NCBI GenBank assembly: GCA_907164885.2
Contig: OU015490.1
Coordinates: forward strand, 15,359,494-15,423,493
Direction: 5' to 3'
DNA from: Dolomedes plantarius
Lineage: Eukaryota > Arthropoda > Arachnida > Araneae > Dolomedidae
Length of the DNA: 64,000 nt
This document shows, in pieces, positions 12,131 to 23,496 of the stretch. Position 1 is the first letter of the stretch; the number at the start of each line of letters is the position of its first letter. A program made the translations under genes and the position numbers. The notes beneath the pieces were generated by a model. That model worked only from the letters and a program-made list of their open reading frames with translations, had not been told where the DNA came from and made no database searches.

Positions 12131-13495
12131 CAGTATGCCCACTAAAGTCCCTTCCCACCCTCTAACTTCAGAACGGCTGCTGCTATATTCATAAAAGTGG
12201 TGTCTAGGTATAGTAAAGTAGCCATGCGCTACTGAATGAAACCACCTACTGAAAGACGCCACCTGGTGGAAAACTGCGGAGTTGGCATTCCTATCTCGAA
12301 AACGGAATGAGATAGGGAAAAAAAGGGATTTACGAAGTTGTAGAAAATCATCGATTTAGTACGAAAAGATACCTTGTTGACATTAATGCAAAGAATAGAA
12401 CGGTTAAAACGCGCACTTGTTTTTTCGTGATTTCCTACACTGTGACGTCACGAAACTTGAACGAAAGGAGAAATGATTATCTTTCGGGCCGCAATGTGCA
12501 CCGCAATGTGCACAGTGATATATCGCTTTTGATCCCCAATCAAAAGGACCGCGGTTCAAACCTCGAGGGTTTCATCCTTGTACTGATTGTCTTTATAAAC
12601 AGAGTAGACAATACGTAGATCGCGTAAAATAGTGTCGCATCAATTCAACGCAACTTGCGCTTGGTGTTCGAAATTTTTGCAGTATGCAAATACGTAAGAA
12701 ACGTCACGCCTGTTCACCTGAGACAGCTATAAAAGAGACATTTTCTTGGGGTTGTAGTATGTTGATGCTCGTGGTCATGACTGAGTATTCCAAAACTGAG
12801 ATCTCTAGTGAAGGAGTACCTCGTCAAGGAATTCGGGGACCAAATAATTGGGTATGGCGATTTCGAAGAGTGGCCTCCACGTTCGCCTGATCTGACTCCA
12901 CTGGACTTTTTCCTGTGGGGATACCTGAAACAGCAGGTGTATGAGAACCCTCCACAAACATTGCAGGACCTTAAATGACGCATTACGGACGCTTGTGCCA
13001 ACGCGTCACGCTCTATGCTCCAACGTGTGCAACGTGAGATTCAAACGAGGATCCAAATGTGTATTGCAGCTGACGATGAGAAGTTTGAACATCTCAAATA
13101 AAGGTATATTGTTAAAATTAGTTGATTTTTCTTTCTCAGATCCTTTTGTCACATCACAGTGTAGGAAATCACGAAAACACAAATACGCGTTTTAACCGTT
13201 GTAGTCTTCTCATTAATGTCCACGAGGTATTTTTTCTTACTAAATCGATGATTTTCTACAACTTTGTAAATCCCTTTTTTTCCCTATCTCGTTCCGTTTT
13301 CCAGATAGGAATGCTAACTCCGCAGTTTTCCATCAGGTGGCGCGGTAGGTGGTTTCATTCAGTAGCGCATGGCTACTTTACTATACCTAGACACCACTTT
13401 TATGAATATAGCAGCAGCCCTTCCGAGGTTAAGAGGGTGGGAAGGGACTTACCCACCCTCTACATACTGTATACAGTGTTCTACAGGGCATACTG
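12131..13495 (+). mobile_element. mariner-like element with long terminal inverted repeats
   Basis: The left end starts CAGTATGCCC and the right end finishes GGGCATACTG, each flanked by TA. Inside, arms of about 300 bp (12131-12430 and 13150-13450) are inverted copies sharing, for example, the block around GTGGTGTCTAGGTATAGTA. Between 13448 and 13495 the right arm carries a small rearrangement that duplicates the CATACTGTA word. The centre holds the end of a transposase (12844-13101), so this is an internally deleted copy. Confidence 0.75.
12844..13101 (+). pseudogene. mariner-family transposase, C-terminal fragment
   Basis: Eighty-six codons read through DFEEWPPRSPDLTPLDFFLW, the motif carrying the third catalytic acid of mariner-type DDE transposases, then GYLKQQVYENPPQTLQDLK, one TGA stop (12973-12975), and a tail with QREIQTRIQMCIAADDEKFE. 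This is the family in which the helix-turn-helix end is often labelled DUF4817. The two upstream catalytic acids and the DNA-binding domain are gone. Nonfunctional. Confidence 0.75.
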
Positions 13496-14037
13496 TATAC
13501 AGTGTTCAGGAATCATAATACACTAAGCTTCAGTAAAATCAACGCCAACGATACAAAGCTTTGATTGTGTGTCCAGAGAATGTGGACGTTCAAGAAGCAG
13601 CTTGAAAATTATGCTGCGATGCATCTGAACGTGTTCCAAGTTTTTCATTGACAGTTAGTCGATGATATAACATCACGTTTCTTTTGCAATCTAATGCACA
13701 GAAATGAAGAGTTTAAACGATCACGGGATATTTAACAAGAGTTTCAACATATTTTTATCTAAATTTATGTAAAGCGGATGTAAGGGAAAGCTATTTCAAA
13801 GAACATACAGTAATAATAATATAACATTATATATTCTAGAACAGGGGTGCGCAAGCTTTGTTTCGACTGCCACCCACTTTCTTTAAATAAAAAAATTCTC
13901 GACCCGCAATGAAATATTTTTTAATAGAAACAATTTTTTTAAAAGAATTGTAAAAATGTAGATGTATATGTTACTTGAGCCGTACTTTCTTTAAAAGTAA
14001 TCCGGTTGAAATTCAACGTTAAATAAGGGTTTTAGAA

Positions 14038-14039
<2 letters not shown>
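13496..14039. other. No gene; possible hAT end at 13842
   Basis: AT-rich. At 13842-13860 the word CAGGGGTGCGCAAGCTTTG resembles the left terminus of many hAT elements, but no matching right end or target duplication is visible. Confidence 0.35.
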
Positions 14040-14116
<77 letters not shown>

Positions 14117-14118
14117 GT
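14040..14118. repeat. (TA)n microsatellite
   Basis: Near-pure alternating A and T. Confidence 0.95.
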
Positions 14119-14547
14119 AATATATTAAATATTATGCCCTCCATTCTAGCATTTCAATTTCCTTTCCTAAATCCAATCCGCAGTAACATTACTTTATCGG
14201 TACAAAACCCTTAGCAACAGAACTCCCCCTAAATCGCATGCCTCTGCATTTCTACACCTGTATACGTCTGGAGAAAGGCGTGGGTTCGCATCGCGAACCC
14301 CAATATTTGCTGACCCTACAAAATAATAGCCACATCGCCTCTCACGCGTAACGTGGAAAGGTGATATTAGCTTCCCAGTCGTCTTCTGAAATGGACGGAT
14401 GTACTTCTGTCGCTCTAATAAACGATTCGGCCAGACTGCATAAAAATTTTATTTCTTTCAGGCTGAATCTAGCTCCAGCCATGTAAATATGAGCTAGTTT
14501 TCCTTTTCAGATAATAATTCAAGGACGAGATGTAATGGGTATATTAC

Positions 14548-14561
<14 letters not shown>
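14119..14561. other. No gene recognised
   Basis: Mixed-composition sequence with no coding frame or repeat ends that I can identify. Confidence 0.4.
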
Positions 14562-14595
<34 letters not shown>

Positions 14596-14760
14596 GACGC
14601 TCGTTAATTCGAACTCGGTTAATTCGAACTTTCGGTTAATTCGAACTAACCCAAAGGTCCCAAAAAACTTGTATTGGAGTTAATGAGACATATATACACA
14701 CATATACACACACACACATATACACACAAACACATACATACACACATATACATATATATA
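14562..14760. mobile_element. pogo-like end fragment flanked by TA and CA microsatellites
   Basis: A (TA)n tract to 14592 is followed by AGTGGACGCTCGTTAATTCG with the word GTTAATTCGAAC repeated three times, the kind of subterminal repeat found in Tigger/pogo ends. From about 14690 the sequence becomes a CA/TA microsatellite. Only one end is present. Confidence 0.5.
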
Positions 14761-15660
14761 TGCTATTAATAATGCAACAAAACTTCCTTTCCATGACTCG
14801 TAATGTATTAATTGTTTTCTATACTTTCAGGAGTACGGAGCTTGACCTCATGAAGGACTATTTCAGGACTATCCAGTCTTGCACTCGTTTTGTACTTGGC
14901 TGCACTAGTAAGTCGAGATTCGAACGTCGCTATGTGCGATTCGTTTTGAGAAAACTTGATTTCTTTTTGGACATCTTAGAAGCTTCTGTCTCATATTCTG
15001 TCCATCAGTAACGCCAAGACTTCAGAATGTCCTATTGTGGATTAAAGTTTGAACAGCCGTGACATTTCCACTTGCAAAGCCGCGTTGCGCATTTGGAAGA
15101 CTTGTACTTTTGTGGTGTGTCTGAACCAGAGCCCGATTATGAACGCTGGGGGGCCATGGGCAGATGCTATTTGGGGCCCCCCCCCCATACGAACATTTAT
15201 AAAAATATGAACTATCCATGAGCTATACTACATACTATTAGAAGTACTAGCTGCATACACAAAGGGTAATAACTAATTTTGAATCTCTAGTCATATGAGA
15301 CTGTGAACTGATGTGCAATATTAAGTATAAATCTTCTGTATTTTTAACTTATTTGAAGATTCGTTTGTATTGCACTATGCTTGAATGGGAATAAATATAT
15401 TTTTAACGGACAATTTTTGAGTGGGGTCTTTTTTTTAAATGATTTGCTCTTCTATGTAAATTTGCGCCTCAAAAGCCTTTTTAGTAGATATACGTCACTT
15501 TTTGTGTCAATATGCATTATTGACATGTGTGGAAGCCAGATGATCCTTCACAATAATCTTTCGAAAACCTAAGCCCTCGAAATGTTGGGAATTCAACATA
15601 TAACTTTAAGTCACTCTTTCAAGTTTAACAGAACTTATATTTTTAATATATATATATATA
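14761..15660. other. No gene recognised
   Basis: Short open frames here have no recognisable motif. A G run and a C run at about 15150-15186 flank a GC-rich word pair (GGGGGGCCATGGGC, GGGGCCCCCCC) that may be a decayed hAT end. Nothing else can be supported. Confidence 0.4.
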
Positions 15661-15824
15661 TTAGGTGGTTATCAAAATAATGGAAACACCTATCAATATT
15701 AGTGGTGTTTATGAATGTGCTTCGTATTCCGTAAAAAACAAGTCTGGCCACTCCGAATTTTTTTATATAATATAGTGTATGTATTCTATCAGGTAGCAGT
15801 AATGAAGCTAAGGGCATCGTAAAA

Positions 15825-17572
15825 TGTCAAATCTTGCAGACCATGCGAAAAGGGCAAATTGTTGCAGCGTGTTTAAATTGGAGTATCTGTTACTGCAACA
15901 ACCCCCAGGCAAATGGGTGTTTTTCGAGCTATGGTATCTGTAGAAGTGAAAATAGTGTAATTCCCCACGGTGTGCGGACAATAAAGAATGTATCATAAAG
16001 GATGCAGAGGCAGGGGCAAATACAGGATTGTAAAACAATAAAAAAATAGAAGAATAGCTGTCGGTGTGGCCAGTGATAGCGATCTGAAGTTTATATTTTA
16101 CAAGATGGATGGTCGTTATTTTATGACCCACAGTAAAAACGTCAGAGGAGAAGAATCAAAGTTGTTTTACAAAATAAACGTATGTGGGGGGAGGTACTAT
16201 ATAGCCTATGGACAGAGGCGACAGAGGCGGTATAATAAAGGACCAATTAGGGATAGGAATCACTGAAGGAGAAACAGCCCACTGCCCAATGAAAGTGAGG
16301 GGCGTGCTAGAATGACCCCCTGTAAACGGACAACAGCTTCGCTAAGGACGAGAGGAATAAAAAAAAAAAAAAAGAAGAAGGAGACGGTCTTCAGATTGGG
16401 TTCCCGAGAGTTAGATGTCGGAGGCTCTCGTCTGCCATATAGCCGTGGAGAAGTGCCAATATACTGCCAACGTTTTCATACACTGGAGATGATACTGGGT
16501 CCCGGTCGCCGATGCTACGATCATCGTTGCATACATCCGTTATAGTAAGTGCCTCCCCGTTAGATTCTAAAAATCATATTTGACTCTATAGTTTGCCTCT
16601 GCTTCTGGGTACTGTACGTCAAAATTATTAATATAAAACTGATTGTAAGACTATAGTTCTGACATGTTAATTGAAATTTGGGTTCTCTAATAAACGTATG
16701 TGTAAGGTCAATGCGTTGTATTCCTTGCTTATTCCAACCCTTGCATGCATCTATTGCTTCTAGGTGATTAACTCCTACAGTATCGAAAGTCATGATAGCA
16801 TACAGGGTGCACGGAAAAAAATCATTTGCCAAACAGAATAGTGGACGAAAGAGAGAGCCGAATGAAAGAGACGGACGAGGTATCGAAGCGGATTGTGACA
16901 TGAAGAAAGAGAACAACTGCAACCAAAATGACCGAAGAGCTCCATCTGCATGTTCCGGTAGCAAACATTAGAGGTAGAAGGGAACTTCACAAACAAAGCA
17001 TTTACGAAAGAATAGCTATTCCCATCCCACTTTTAATAGATGCAAATACAAAATATCGTCCACAATGATGCCCCGATAGCAAATCCTGGTCAAGTAATAT
17101 GTCGGAAAATGGTATTTGGTCCGACGAATCATTGTTCACATTGGTCCTCGCAACAGGACGTGCGTATGTCTGGACAACACCTACACAAGCGTAAGATTCT
17201 GGTTGTCTCAACTGTCAATCCTGGAGGTAGATCTATCAGGGTTTGGGACGGCATCTCGTGGTTTTCTTCAGGCCCGATTGTAACCCTAAAAGGGAAATTG
17301 AATGGGAAGGACTATTTAGAAATTTTAGCTCACTAGTACATCCTATGGTGCAAACATTGTTTCTTGCAGGGGATGGCGTTCTCCAGGATGATAATCCCCC
17401 TTTACAGTACATACATCTAAATCTATCAAGTATTGGTTTGAAGAGCATGAAAAAGAAGTCAAATATCTTATCTTGCCCTGTACAATCCCCCCTACTATAT
17501 ATCATCCGACATTGTGATCTGTATAAGCGGATAGATAAAGGTATCGATATCCTCCACAGCATCTCTACATGA
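15825..17572 (+). pseudogene. Tc1-like transposase, split by LTR insertion
   Basis: The N-terminal helix-turn-helix part lies at 15825-15938 in several frames (SNLADHAKR, then GVSVTAT and MGVFRAMVS). It resumes after the LTR at 16785 with VMIAYRVHGK and NSGRKRE, then RRELHKQSIYERIAIPI near 16965, and from about 17100 the catalytic half: GGRSIRVWDGISW, LKGKLNGKDYLEILAH and, after a stop, HPMVQTLFLAGDGV. Many frameshifts and stops. I find no intact catalytic triad. The cut falls between the two helix-turn-helix subdomains. Confidence 0.7.
15939..16779. mobile_element. Solo LTR, family A, copy 2, with 5-bp target duplication
   Basis: The 841-bp insert begins TGTAGAAGTG and ends ACTCCTACA, so TGTAG/CTACA form the short inverted ends typical of LTRs. 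GTATC precedes it (15934-15938) and follows it (16780-16784). The host transposase reading resumes exactly after the second GTATC, which supports the borders. No primer site, polypurine tract or coding domain is present, so it is a solo LTR left by recombination. Copy 1 is at 1595-2607. The parent family could be BEL/Pao or Ty3; I cannot tell. Confidence 0.7.
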
Positions 17573-17744
17573 ACTTTGATGATTTTTCCCCAAAGAATGG
17601 TATAATATATTCTTAACCACTATGCATGACTTGTATAACCCAATTCCAAGGTAAATCAGGTGGTATTACATAACAAAGGTGATCCTGCGCCGTATTAAAG
17701 GTTTTCATCGTATTTCTTAGTGTTTTCATTATTTTGATAACCAA

Positions 17745-17747
<3 letters not shown>

Positions 17748-17791
<44 letters not shown>
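17748..17791. repeat. (TA)n microsatellite
   Basis: Alternating TA directly abutting the right end of the Tc1 element. Confidence 0.95.
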
Positions 17792-17795
<4 letters not shown>

Positions 17796-18677
17796 CAACA
17801 TTCTGCTGTTCGGGGAGGGGGGCGTGGACTTTGTAATTTAGTAAAACTGTACTTGTGGAGAGAGAAACTTAGCTTAGGCCCCTTGGGAATTAGGCACCTT
17901 TGCAATGCCTCCCATTCTCATCCGGATCATTTGGACCTGGTAGGTTCTACTCTAAACCAACCCCTCTTTTAATTTTTCAATAAAACCGCAGAAATCCTCA
18001 TCTATAATTTATTTTTTCCTCCTAATGGACCTCAGACGTTATCCTCAACATTTAACCGGGATGAATTGATGGGATGAATTGGGAAGAGGGAAAAATTGAG
18101 GTGGGGGTGGGTTATCAGGTATTTTACACGTGTCACGTGATCCCTTCCTAAAAACCATTTATATTAAACAAGAATGAAACAATAACAACCAAAGTATTTC
18201 CCCTTTAGAAAAAGTGAGTTCAAGCCAGTTCGAAACAATGGAAGGGTCTTTCATTAGGCAGGGGGAGGGTCTCACGGTGTGGATGGATGCTAGAAACGAT
18301 GCCCACATAGAAAGTGAGGGGGAATTAGGGGGATATCGGTGGTGTAGGGAAGGAGGAACAATTAGGGATTTATCAAGTATTCGCCTTTTATAAACAAACT
18401 AAATTACAGCAAATCATCAAAGTTTTCATGTCCAGGAGTAGGTGGTATAATGGGGAACTGAACAATTGTCGGGTCTGTTACTAAGGAGGGGGAGGGGATC
18501 TAGGCAGGTGTGTATGGACCCTGAAAACGACACCCACTTAGAGGGTGATGGGAACCAATTTATCCAGAATTATAATACCGAATCAAAGTAAAGCAGTTTT
18601 TGAATTCTAAAAGAGTATTATTAAACAAATGCCAGGCCACTGACCATCAGGACATCAGGCAACGAGCTCTCCAATAC
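17792..18677. other. No gene recognised; two similar G-rich blocks
   Basis: The segments around 18235-18320 and 18475-18550 share the pattern of a GGGGGAGGG tract, a GTGTGGATGG or GTGTATGG word, and an acidic-looking ACGCCCAC-type word, suggesting an old local duplication. No gene. Confidence 0.35.
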
Positions 18678-19107
18678 TTTTTACCATGTTTTTATTAACT
18701 CGCTTTCTTGTTTGTTTGTGTGTGTGTTTGTCTAGTACAAATCTTTCAATCGATAATTAACTAACTTCCCGACTATCTAGACATTTGAAACTTTTAGAAT
18801 AGCCCAGAACACGATGACAATGCATATTTTAATACTTTTAACCATATTTAAGCAGCATTGAATTCATTTTCAGTTAATTTTGTTTCGTAGACACGTGCAG
18901 CCATCTATCGGCCGGGACGGGAATGAAAAGTTAATCGCAAGTTGACTTCCAATTCACTTCATTTTCTTTCAAGTGGATGGGATAATTCATCAAAAAAGTT
19001 TTAAAAAAGTATTTATTAATACATAGAATTGTCAAGTTTATATGATTGAACAGAAAATTTAAAAACATGCTATATAAAAAGTTCTTTTTATCTTGTAATT
19101 ATTAACA
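18678..19107 (+). repeat. Dispersed repeat family D, partial copy 1
   Basis: From TTTTACCATGTTTTTATTAA to CTTGTAATTATT this segment is about 90 percent similar by eye to 34659-36625 (minus its Tc1 insert) and to 37609-38036. It carries the uninterrupted target of that Tc1 insertion (the word TCAAGTTTATATGATTGAAC). Function unknown; probably part of an old mobile element. Confidence 0.7.
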
Positions 19108-19599
19108 ATACAGTCTAAATCATTTAGTGCAGAACACTCGTCCAGATGAGCAGCAGTCATGTCTTGTCAAGAGTCACACAACAAACATTCAGGGGTAATA
19201 GTGAAATTAAAACGAAACAAATGGACCACTCGGACAATCGTGCCCAGTCAAAAATCTAAACTTGTCCACAGCAGCTGCACGGGGTGAATCCGGGACACGT
19301 GAGGTCCACAAAGGACACTCCAGACCTACCTCCAGCAGCATGGGAAGCCACTGTAAGAAACGATTGTTTGAAGATTCTCTTTATCTCCAATTTAGCAGAA
19401 TGGAGTGTCAGGTATACAAGACCTTTGAAGAATATCAGTTTTTTCGCCAAATAAGTTTTATCGCCCTTTTTTTCGCCAAAAAGTCCGCCATCTCGTTTCC
19501 CCAAAGACCACAGTGGGATGGATGGTACCCACTGGAAGGCAACTATTCTCTGAATCCCCCTCAGGAGCTCCCTGCAGCCAACTGGACAACTCTCAGTCG
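19108..19599. other. No gene recognised
   Basis: Open frames on both strands between 19256 and 19606 have no recognisable motif and overlap each other, as expected by chance. Confidence 0.4.
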
Positions 19600-19607
19600 T
19601 TGCTGAT

Positions 19608-20217
19608 TAGGGATACGGCATCGACAGCAAAACATTGATGTTTTGAAACATCGATATTTACTATTAAAACATCGATGCTGATAAAACATCGCCCCAAAAC
19701 CATCGATGTTTTTGAACACCCATTCCTTTAAAACTGGTTTAGTAACGGTACTTTTGAGAGGCATCTTAATAATAATTCACGTTAACTTATATAATACCAG
19801 AACAAAACAAAAACTTAAATGGACGCTCGTGTTTATACTATTTATAAAAGGAAATCCCATGGAAGGTTCTGGAGTGTCGAGAACATTCCAAGCGCTCTGA
19901 TTGGCTCATTGGTTGTTAATTCCCATTTGTCTCGTTGCTAGGGTAACGTTCTCCCTTTTGTATTCATCCTTTTCAGAATTCAGACTTACATTTACTGAGT
20001 GTGAAAATTATGCAACGTGGTTTTTTTTTCATTTAAAAACTTTTCCATGCAACGTGGTACTTTTTCATTTAAAAAAATCCATCAAGACAACGTAAAACAT
20101 CGAGCAAAAAACATCGATGTTTTAAAAAAAAGCTTTAATAAATCGATGTTTAGAACATCGATGTTTTTATCAAAACGTCGATATTTGGGAAACATCGACA
20201 TCGATGTCGCATCTCTA
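19608..20217. mobile_element. hAT-type non-autonomous element rich in ATCGATGT words
   Basis: Flanked on both sides by TTGCTGAT (19600-19607 and 20218-20225), a perfect 8-bp target duplication. Ends are TAGGGATACGGCATCGA and TCGATGTCGCATCTCTA, imperfect inverted repeats. Near both ends the word ACATCGATGTTTT, itself nearly palindromic, recurs about ten times (for example 19634-19700 and 20096-20170), like the clustered subterminal binding sites that hAT transposases use. No transposase is encoded in the 610 bp. Confidence 0.75.
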
Positions 20218-20225
20218 TTGCTGAT

Positions 20226-20736
20226 CCTTAGGACGAATTCTAAAAGATTGACTTTAAAGCAATAAACAAAAATTGAAAATTTGCAGCAAAGCAGCCATTT
20301 CAGCGTAGGCAGATACCTTAACTTTTATTTTTGAAGAGCGGAACATATTGAGGAATGAGCTTAGAGATATCCCCCTCCAGTCACCGGTATTTTCTACCGA
20401 GAGCTTTTGTTGAATCCGATCCAATAAATGCAAACCGATCAAATTGAAAGCGATAGCACCTTAGTGCTACTAGTGGCTTAGTGGTGGGCAGACTATGACG
20501 GGTTGGGAACCACTGCTCTAGACAAAACAAAGACCGACGCGGTAGTATCTCGCTCAGAGTAGAACACCACATATTTCACCTTGTACAGGTTAGTGATACC
20601 CGTGTACAAGGTTAGTGATACCACACAGCAGAAACTAGTGAGCACCACGATGAGACAACTGCTAAACATGAGCGTGGTAGCTGGTTGTCTGATCTCGCAG
20701 CAGAACAAAGATGGGAGGGGGGGGGGTAACTCAGAG
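20226..20736. other. No gene; hAT-like right end at about 20500-20515
   Basis: The word GGTTGGGAACCACTG at 20501-20515 looks like the right end of an hAT element (reverse complement CAGTGGTTCCCAACC), but I cannot find a matching left end or duplication. The rest is unremarkable. Confidence 0.35.
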
Positions 20737-20958
20737 GGCCTTTGAAGTCTTTGTGGCTGTACCAACAGTGGAGGACATCGTGTCCGTGGGTAAGTCCATG
20801 GGCCTGGAAGTCAGGGATGAAGTCATCGAAGAGTTCATGGTAAAGCACAGAGACGAGCTCAGCATTGAGAAGCTTCAGGAACTTCAAATGGTGCAGCACC
20901 ATATAATGACTGGGGAACTTTCTTCAAGTGGGGAATGCCCTACTGCAATGCCCTACTG
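20737..20958 (+). pseudogene. Tigger-like transposase C-terminal fragment, first tandem unit
   Basis: The plus strand reads AFEVFVAVPTVEDIVSVGKS followed by a helix-rich acidic tail with RDEVIEEFMVKHRDELSIEK and LQELQ. This Gly-Lys-Ser-x-Gly-Leu-Glu-Val and Glu-Leu-x-x-x-x-Leu-Gln-Glu-Leu pattern is seen at the end of Tigger/pogo transposases. The fragment is cut by the hAT element starting at 20959; two further tandem copies lie at 29340-29790. No catalytic part remains. Confidence 0.55.
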
Positions 20959-21353
20959 CAGTGGTCGGCAAACTCATTTGTCAACAGAGCCAAATGTCAA
21001 AAGTACAACGACTGAAATATCTTTTGAGAGCCAAATTTTTTAAACTTAAACTATATAGGTAGGTGCATTGTTATTAATTTAATTAGGATACTCCAAAGCT
21101 GGCCTTTGCTCAAAACGTCCTCAATCTGAATAAGGTACGTTCGCTGAAGTCGAGCCCTTCCATCTCTTCCATCCACACTCATATTGTATACTTATTTCGT
21201 CTAGCTCCTTTCATTCATTCTCTCTGTATGTCCAAACCATCTCAACATACCTTTCTCAATCCTCGACACTACATCTTCTATCACTCCACAGCGCTCCCTG
21301 ATATTAACTTAATAAACTGTACTTAAAGTTTTTTTAAGTCTTAGTTAAACTAT

Positions 21354-21967
21354 TATCATATACTGGGTGCAATTCGTCTTCACTGCCCAGTCTATTTCGA
21401 TAGCGCGCCGAACTATGGCTAATTCCTAGCCACCCGGTTTCCTCAGAAATCACCGAGAATACGCTGGATTAAGGAACGTGAAACAAGCACCTTTATTCTT
21501 TAGCGTATTTACATAATTACATTAACTCCATATGAGTTTTGCACCTCCAGTGCATGCATGGCCTCCAGCCAAATCAATTAATTCACCTCTGTAAGGCTCT
21601 CCGCCAAACAAATCACAGTCGCCTCCACGTGGCTTCTCTGCACACGTACAACGCTGGTCCGAGACAAAATCGACCTCCACGCCGGACCCCTGTCTCTCTC
21701 CGTCTGTCCTGTCACGACGCTAGCTTGCTCTCTCCTGCCCAGACGAACACCAGTCCAAAACCGGTTCCCCTGCATACATCCGGAAACACGTCCAGCAAAC
21801 CATTTGCACATCCGGTCCTGGTTGTCATCTGTTTACCAGAGAGCTGGCACGCCTCTTGACTGATTACCTGGACTTGCCTCTGGTAAACAGTCAAAACTGA
21901 AAAGAAACTTCACCAAATTTTATATATAATATACCGGGGGTTAAGCAGAGGGCCCGCCGCCATCACA
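21354..21967 (-). repeat. 3' LTR of the retrotransposon
   Basis: On the minus strand it begins TGTGATGGCGGCGGGCCC and ends CCAGTATATGATA. A TATA-like word lies at 21921-21933, 35-47 nt from the LTR start, and a poly(A) signal AATAAA (minus strand) at 21492-21497. Open frames of 60-106 codons inside it are identical in the other LTR and are not genes. Confidence 0.85.
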
Positions 21968-21983
21968 GCTCCTCCCCCCTTTA
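21968..21983 (-). promoter_or_regulatory. Polypurine tract for plus-strand priming
   Basis: On the minus strand the purine run AAAGGGGGGAGGAG lies 1-2 nt before the 3' LTR, where LTR retroelements start second-strand DNA synthesis. Confidence 0.8.
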
Positions 21984-23496
21984 AAGGCTTTTTTATACAT
22001 AAAAAAGTCTAATGGAAAGTAGGTCCCTTTAGGTATGCCCACACGAAACATTTCCAAAGAGGTCAATACCATTTGGCTTTCTTCAGCACTAACTTCCTAA
22101 AGTCAATTTCCGCCTACTTTAGAAATTTCCCTCGAAAATGCCCTAAACTGCACTCAGTCTGGGACACATCATTCCTAAACCTGCACTCCGAATACTTTTC
22201 GAGAGTGAAAAACATCAATTCAATTTCCAGTAAGAGATGCAGATAATCATTACACTGATATTACATTAGCTAAACACATAATAAATTCATACATGATTAA
22301 GACAAACAAAATACTCATAATGCACTAAAAAACTTACGTTAACAATTTCATACTGAAAACAACAAAAACATAGCCTCAAGGCCATTCTATCTGCAGATAA
22401 CCTTCTCGGTTCAATTATAAACTTAAGGGCGTTAGCACCCGTACCTTTCGGCCAGTCATAGCCGACAACGTAACCTAACTTGTTTAGCTTCTATTCGCCA
22501 ACAAATTAAGCACTTTCATTTAACATATTTTAGCATAGGTACTACAACAATACATTACTCTAATCTTACTTAATTACAAACATTACCACAATTTTGACCA
22601 TATTTCAATTATCGACTGTATCTTAACCTAGTTGCAATAACATGAAACAAAATATTACTCAAAGACACATTAAACAAAGAACCATTATTCAAATAAACAC
22701 AGTTAACACAACATACATTGATCACAACGTTAACCAATTAAAAATTTCACAATTACTCTGTAAACTTCTCTTAAAGCAAAAACACATCATCGTGGATAAC
22801 GATTACCAATATAGTGGACAAAATTAAACTTATATTTCTTACTAAATATTAGTTATGTAATTCTTACTATTTCATTAAACATTCGGCATTACAAGATCAT
22901 TAACTATTCGACATTCAGTTGGTCCTGTAACCCACGGAACATAATTTCTCCTATCCAAACGCGCGACTCAATCGGCCTCTTTCCACTCGATTGGCCAGGA
23001 AACCGAAACTCACAGTTGAGCCCACATTTATTTCTACACTAGGATTCCACAATTTCATTATGTGTTTTTAACGTCATCTCCTGACATAGAGTCATAACAA
23101 ACTAACTCGTTTGGTTCTTTTTCTAACAAGAACAAAATTGTATTGCGGTATATTAATGACAGTCTTTCTGAGGCCTTCCACCGGCTTACACAAAAAGCGT
23201 CTTAGGACCTTTCACCAAAACAAAATCATTATGCTAATTGATCATAAGGAATTATACATAATTTGCCTAAATCCATTCTCTTACTATGTGGTCATGTTTT
23301 ACCAACATATATGCACATTAAATTTCACAAAAATCAACACATAAAATATTATACACTACAATTTACTCAATTCAACTTTCTGGTATAAAATCATACAAAA
23401 AAACAAATACACATAATTCTTACACATACATTTTTGGGTCACTGTTTCACGCAGCATTTAAATTCTCCCTTGACCCTCAAAATCTCAACTGAGAAT
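21984..23496 (-). other. 3' internal region of the LTR element, no long frame
   Basis: AT-rich. The only open stretch I would note is 67 codons at 22490-22287 on the minus strand (after a TAG), with the run GYDWPKGTGANALKFIIEPR; it lacks a start and could be the residue of a longer retroelement gene. The rest shows no coding signal on either strand. Confidence 0.5.

Larger units (their letters stand above)
15664..17747 (+). mobile_element. Tc1-like transposon interrupted by a solo LTR
   Basis: The left end GGTGGTTATCAAAATAATGG and right end CATTATTTTGATAACCAACTG are terminal inverted repeats, with TA next to the ends. Removing the LTR at 15939-16779 and one copy of its 5-bp duplication leaves about 1.24 kb, a normal Tc1 size. 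The transposase runs on the plus strand and is broken. Confidence 0.75.

Noticed and set aside
12684..13526. Open frames of 68-134 codons around the mariner-like element
   Set aside because: They lie in wrong frames of the transposase remnant or in its inverted repeats.
16312..16996. Frames of 77-134 codons on both strands
   Set aside because: They fall inside the solo LTR or cross its border into the Tc1 remnant.
21539..21859. 106-codon open frame, identical at 26667-26987
   Set aside because: It lies wholly inside the LTRs of the retrotransposon and is duplicated only because the LTRs are.
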